DNA of 64,000 nt from Annona cherimola (taxonomy: Eukaryota; Streptophyta; Magnoliopsida; Magnoliales; Annonaceae): the NCBI GenBank assembly GCA_030490835.1, contig CM059971.1:119754564-119818563 (forward strand), read 5' to 3'. Shown here piece by piece: positions 59,138 through 64,000 of the stretch; the stretch's first letter is position 1; each line of letters opens with the position of its first letter. The notes beneath the pieces were generated by a model. The model was not told the origin of the DNA, made no database searches, and saw nothing but the letters and a program-made list of their open reading frames with translations. The position numbers were made by a program, and so were the translations under genes.

Positions 59138-62100
59138 TCACGGCGTCAGCTCAAAATTCGCTAAAAGCAGTGAATGAACTTCGCTAAGCGAATGAACTTT
59201 AAAATCTGGCTTTAGATCACTAGTAAAAAGATCAGGCGAGTCATACTTCCCTTTCTCGTCAAGAAGGCAGGTGAAGGCTCCTGCTCTTTTTCCACAAGCC
59301 ACCTGAAATAACAGCATTTTCACTCGCTAATTGAGCAATCATAAACCAAAATTTTTTAAAAAATAATCACGAAAAATGTTTTATCATATGATTTTTTTGG
59401 ATAAGTATTTATATACATCATAACAACTTATATTACATTCAAACACATTCAAAACAAAATTTTCAATAACACCCTACACATGAGGGAAAACTGTAAGTAC
59501 TTCCACCAAATGGAGGAAACAAAAAAACTCCCGCACCACCTAAATGGGAGAGAGTTGAAATCATAAAAAACCAACAATGGGCCACCAGGAAAATCACAAG
59601 AATGTTTTATTATATGATTAAGAGAACAAAAACGCTGACACAAAAACATTATTTGCTAAAAAACTCATTTGTCAATATGTCATGACATCCCTATAGGATT
59701 CCGTTGGCTCCCTTTAGAGATCTTATAAGATACGCACACATTTCATGACATGTCCCAAATTTTCGATCGACTTAGAGGTTAAAAGATGACATTATAATAA
59801 AAACCCTTCCTCCAATATCTGAGAACTTGATCCTTAAATCATCATATTGGAGAGACGATCAAATGATGGAAAGGATGACTGTTGCATGCGCCTTCAATCG
59901 CTCATGTACTAATCATTTGGCAATGCACAGCTCATTCAGATATAATATATTCAGGACAGCAATGGATGGGCATGATGGATGATGAACTAAACAAATGAAT
60001 AGATTCCAAGATGTAGCAGAGAATGTGGAACCTCCAATAATGTATGAATGAGAAATCTAAACTGTCCATTATTTTCATTTCTAACCAAAAGCCTTGACAT
60101 CAGTGGTTGGTTCTCTACCATCAAATATATAGAGACTTTTTTTTTTTTTTGATGATAAATATATAGAGACTTTGCTTTGGACATATTACTGCTTTTTACT
60201 GCCAATAAATCTGTGGATCAAATGTCGTTGCTTCTTCTGAATTTGATATGTTTAGAATTTCATCAGCTTCTATGACCAACATGAATAACAAATTATTTTG
60301 ATTTATGTTGTTAAGAAGTTAAGATACTGAACTTGAACTTCATTAAAATAAGTGTTAGGGAATTTACCAATCAGGCCTATGAAAAAGGACAGGGTCTTAT
60401 ACCTCTAGCCCTGAGATAGTACGTACCAAAATCGATGAGTAAGCAAAAATAAGAAACCTTACATCATCTTTCAAGCTATCGCCAACCATTATGACTTCCT
60501 CAGGTTGAACACCCCAGGTAGAACAAATGTGCAGCAACGGCGCTGGGTCGGGCTTATAAGGCCGAAATTCCCGGCTAAGTGCAGGACTGAACTCCACCTG
60601 TAAAATTAAAAGTAGCAGTTGGAGACTTGGAGTTGTGAACCACCATGGAAAAACATCTAATATTATCACTGAAGAATCAAAGAATATATAATCACATGTA
60701 ACAAAATAAACAGGCCATGACAAATATAACAAAGGAAATGCATGGAGTTTGAGCAAAAAATCACGGAATCAATGATCATATGTAAAAGAAATGTATGACA
60801 AATGGAATGCAAAAACAAGCACACACAGATATGCTAGACAAACTGAAAACTCTCTCAAGTAAGAAAATACACTTGTGCAAAACTAGAATAAGCTCTAAAG
60901 ATCTAAATGCATTTGGGCAACATTCCAAGTTACAGCCTACCCCAAATCGTAAATGGAAAAGATCAACAGCCTCCTTGACATTACGTGTAATTATACCCCT
61001 CCTGCAAAAGTATCAGAAAAACTACTGAATTCAGCTCCACAAAGATGAATGCAGTAGAAATCTTAAAGGAAGTTTTACAATAAGGCATATTGAAATGAAT
61101 TTGAGAAGACGTCTAAAACTGCTCATCTTGTCAATCACTTTTATTCTGTTCTTGGGAAGGTGATTAAGAGTTAGTCAGAAGCATGAAAATCTTTATGCGA
61201 ACTATGTAACAAGTCTCCCAGCGGGGTTCATAATGGTACACCTGGACGCATAATGTGGATTCACAGAGCCACATTGCGCACCAATCTCCAACTGGCTGTA
61301 CGTCACAACTTTGACTGCTTATCAGCATGCAACCACACACCATTAGCAAGCTTCCTCATATTTTAGGGTACGCCTACATCACTTTGCTTCACAGGAAGGT
61401 TTATCAAAGGCGACAAACGATGCCAGCAGTAAATCACATATCGGATGACACAAGTCTTCCTTCCAGATTTCATCACGGTGCAGAATCCAAAACACATGAG
61501 CCGGTTGCATTCGCTGCTAAATAGGGTTTCAGCCGCATCAATCCTGCCGTCCCACCATCATAGACCATAACACTCAGAGCAAGGAATTCCTTTTCTTAGC
61601 ACATTCGACCCACCACATCCATTTCGCCTTCCCCCCACAACTTTTTGTGGTTGACACAAGTTTCACATTGATGTCTAAAGATTACGAACAAATGAAATGA
61701 AGAATTAATCACGTTATTTTCAAGATTTAGCTGTCTTCAAGAATAAAGCTTCTACGAAGGTCATCCCGGACAGAGACGAACAGGAACACTGTGGAACCAA
61801 ATGACGCTTTTAAAAATAAAAAATGGAAAACTATAAAGCAATGAGATACATTACAGAAGATTCTGTTGCAGAGAGCAAAACTTTTACCTTAACTTTCTGG
61901 AATCAAGAAATCCACAAAGTTCGGTAGCTCCTGCATTAATTCCCCTTTGTCAAGAGTCACATAATGGAAGCCATCATCATTCAACAAATTCTAGTCCTTT
62001 CCTAACAGCAGAATGTTAGCAGGTTACTTAGAAGAAGAACAGAAACTACATCGCAATTTGTAACTCATCAAAATTTTTCCATGATTAGAAGACAGAAAAT

Positions 62101-62915
62101 TTTGCTTAGAAGACTGCGAAAATTTTACCAGCATATGTGAAGAACTGTGTCCCTTCAAAAATCTATATCATGCACATACCATCCAAAGGAATGGATCTAC
62201 CTACTTCACCAAAATGGAGAGGAAAACAAGCCCATTTTGGTGGAATCGAAAAAGGAATGGAAAAAACAAAAAGCCGATTATAAACAGGAATACAATAAGA
62301 ACTCCATAAAAAGGTAAATTCAAAAGACGGCTGATCTTTGCACTTCGAGCTCACCACATTGTTTTGACGAGAACTACATTGATCATGCACTACTTATTCG
62401 ACTGAAATATAGAAAATCGTTTGAGTCTGTGGAGACCACACGTTGGCTGAAAATTGTATAACAGCAACAGGTAACACATGAACGTACCGAAATTCGCAAG
62501 AGAAAAGGCGGCAGTGAAGAAGGAAAGACAAAAAATAAAAAATAAAACCTGGCATGATTTGAAGGCGATCGAGGCCCTGCTTCTCGAAATCGGCGATGAT
62601 TTCGTAGGCCTTTTGCTGCCTGTCGGGGCTCCATCTCTCGATATGGTGCAAGATATCAATGCCGGAAGGGTTATTGGCTCGCATCGAGACGTACGCCTCT
62701 TCCCCCAAAACGGCTCTGTACATGGCGGCGAAGTCTATGACGGGAACCGTCAGCGTCCCGTCCATGTCGAACACCACGCCTCTGAGCCTCGCCTTCCGTG
62801 GGCCAGTGCTGCTAAAATGAGCCATTGGCGGACGGCTATGGCTATGGCTATGGCAGCAGCGCAGGCCGCGCATGGGGATTATGGCCCTTGAAAGGACCAT
62901 GGGAGAGTGGAACAC
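59138..62915 (-). CDS. HAD-superfamily hydrolase (At2g33255-like), possible organellar targeting
   Basis: Haloacid-dehalogenase-fold phosphatase; the substrate of this plant group is not established. Five exons: 62549-62915, 61888-61930, 60941-61001, 60463-60597 and 59138-59302, joined in phase, give 256 residues. All four HAD motifs are present: DMDGT (nucleophile Asp50, acid Asp52), Thr142 in GIITRN, Lys172 in RPYKPDP, and GDSLKDD (Asp197, Asp201). The small cap region after motif I (DILHHIERWSPDRQQKAYEI) fits a phosphoglycolate-phosphatase-like subtype. Residues 1-30 (MFHSPMVLSRAIIPMRGLRC...) are basic, Ser-rich and acid-free, so may target plastid or mitochondrion; if the ATG at 62825 (MAHFSS) is used the protein would be cytosolic. 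A SINE-type micro-insertion lies in intron 4. Confidence 0.93.
60123..60173 (-). mobile_element. SINE-tail micro-insertion with 17-bp target duplication (HAD intron 4)
   Basis: AAATATATAGAGACTTT occurs at 60123-60139 and 60157-60173, separated by only T(11)GATGAT. The T-run followed by GAT is how the minus-strand SINEs at 37049 and 48172 start, so this is probably the extreme 3' end of the same family. Confidence 0.75.
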
Positions 62916-64000
62916 TTGGTGGAGAAGAGTGGGCCTCTCTTTTCGTTGTTCTTGTCATTTTCCCTGGGACACCTATGGAAGCAGGCAGCAGAGCAGCCAA
63001 AAGCTTTTTCTAGTACTCCGACTAGCGCCGTAGTTGATACGCAGGCACTGGCGCCATGGTTGATCCGCAGGCACTGGCAGAGAGAGAATCCATGCCTGTG
63101 GTAAAATGAATCCGCACAAATATAACTGCATGGATCCGATGTATCTAAATACGCGACGTACAGGTACAAATATCAAACCTGCCAAATACAGGGCCTGGTA
63201 AAGTAGCGTTTTACCAATTTCACATTTGGAAATGTTTGAGTTTGGCTACTGGTTAAGCATATTTGCCTTTGAAAATTGCTCCGTCCCAACCCTTAACCCT
63301 ACACCATGCAAAATTCAATCCAGTTATGGTATTTAATATCATTATTTGTTTTGCTAGGAGTTTAAATTTCATTCAAATTAAATACTGCTAGGCCACATTT
63401 ACTTAAAAATAGATATATTTATATGTAAAGAAAAATATTTAGATTCATTCTCATATTGATTATAATATGATAATACTTTAAAGAATCATTTATTTATATA
63501 ATAATGATATTTTAAATGATTTAAATGTTAAAATACTATTTTAAAATTAATATTTAGTATTAAACTATTTTCTTACGTTGAATTTATATATTTGCAGATA
63601 AGAGTTATGCAAATCGATATTAAGACAAATAAAAGTGTTTCCATAATAATATAAATTATGCTAAATACAATAAATAGAACAAATTTTTTTAATCATTAAG
63701 ATATTAAAAAGAAGAGAAATTACATAAAAAAGAAATTTTATGTAAGCATTCTCGAAAGTCTATAGCCGTTAGTCATTGTTTCCACCTCTTTTAAAATTTA
63801 ATTTACCAATATAATAATCCCACTTTTTTATCATTATCTATATCTTGAATTATTTCACTCCAAAGTTTTCGACAACAAAAAAATTGCTTATTATTATTTA
63901 TATTGCAAATTATCTTTCTTTGCTTGCAAACAAAAAGCTTATCTTATAATATCACCTCTTAAGCTTTTTTTAGGAATTTTTGCGAATACGTCTACAAAGT
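62916..64000. other. HAD gene upstream region and AT-rich flank
   Basis: 62916-63320 is GC-normal and should contain the HAD promoter. It has a near duplicate of 20-odd bases (GGCACTGGCGCCATGGTTGATCC / GGCACTGGCAGAGAGAG context near 63043-63080). 63380-63620 resembles the repeat at 36260. The last 380 bp is AT-rich with nothing recognised. Confidence 0.45.

Noticed and set aside
62478..62891. 137-codon plus-strand ORF
   Set aside because: Antisense to HAD exon 1, which carries the catalytic DMDGT motif.

Overview
This window is nuclear DNA from a flowering plant. The genes have GT..AG introns, the families are land-plant ones (GCN1/ILITYHIA, R2R3-MYB, AWPM-19, chloroplast-type folate-biopterin transporter, plant HAD hydrolase), and the AT-rich gaps are full of MITEs, hAT derivatives and tRNA-type SINEs. 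The species cannot be read from the sequence. A few GCN1 segments look, from memory, more like monocot than Arabidopsis copies, which is only a weak hint.

Layout. (1) 1-20.5 kb: the 5' half of GCN1 on the minus strand. I could join 26 exons into one open frame of 1,294 codons, running off the left edge. Its long introns hold Tourist-like MITEs, a nested MITE pair, a half foldback element and, in a 4.1-kb intron, an LTR-like block. (2) 20.5-24.8 kb: GCN1 upstream region, decayed MITEs, a broken MYB copy and a 415-bp foldback element with a 10-bp target duplication. (3) 24.8-26.4 kb: a complete three-exon R2R3-MYB gene (minus). (4) 26.4-42.6 kb: a gene-free, repeat-rich gap with hAT derivatives (one 1,487 bp with perfect 8-bp target duplications), foldback elements and a SINE. 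(5) 42.6-43.4 kb: an AWPM-19 membrane protein gene (minus) with ABA-type promoter motifs. (6) 45.4-47.4 kb: a folate-biopterin transporter gene (minus). (7) 47.5-59.1 kb: a second gene-free repeat region with two full-length SINEs. (8) 59.1-62.9 kb: a five-exon HAD-family phosphatase-like gene (minus). The last 1.1 kb is flank.

All five genes lie on the minus strand, each with its own promoter; there is no operon logic. GCN1 acts in translational control through GCN2. The MYB is a nuclear regulator. AWPM-19 is a stress/seed membrane protein. The transporter probably sits in the plastid envelope. The HAD protein is a small-molecule phosphatase candidate, possibly organellar. From memory, Arabidopsis keeps AWPM-19 next to one FBT paralogue and a HAD gene near another, so 42.6-62.9 kb may be the unfractionated ancestral block.

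No prokaryote-like system, CRISPR array or gene cluster was seen. The most informative unusual signals are the transposable-element ones: two SINE types with different tRNA heads but a shared 3' tail, poly(A)-only micro-insertions with long target duplications, the palindromic element beside the MYB relic, and a hAT derivative carrying what looks like a promoter and 5' leader.
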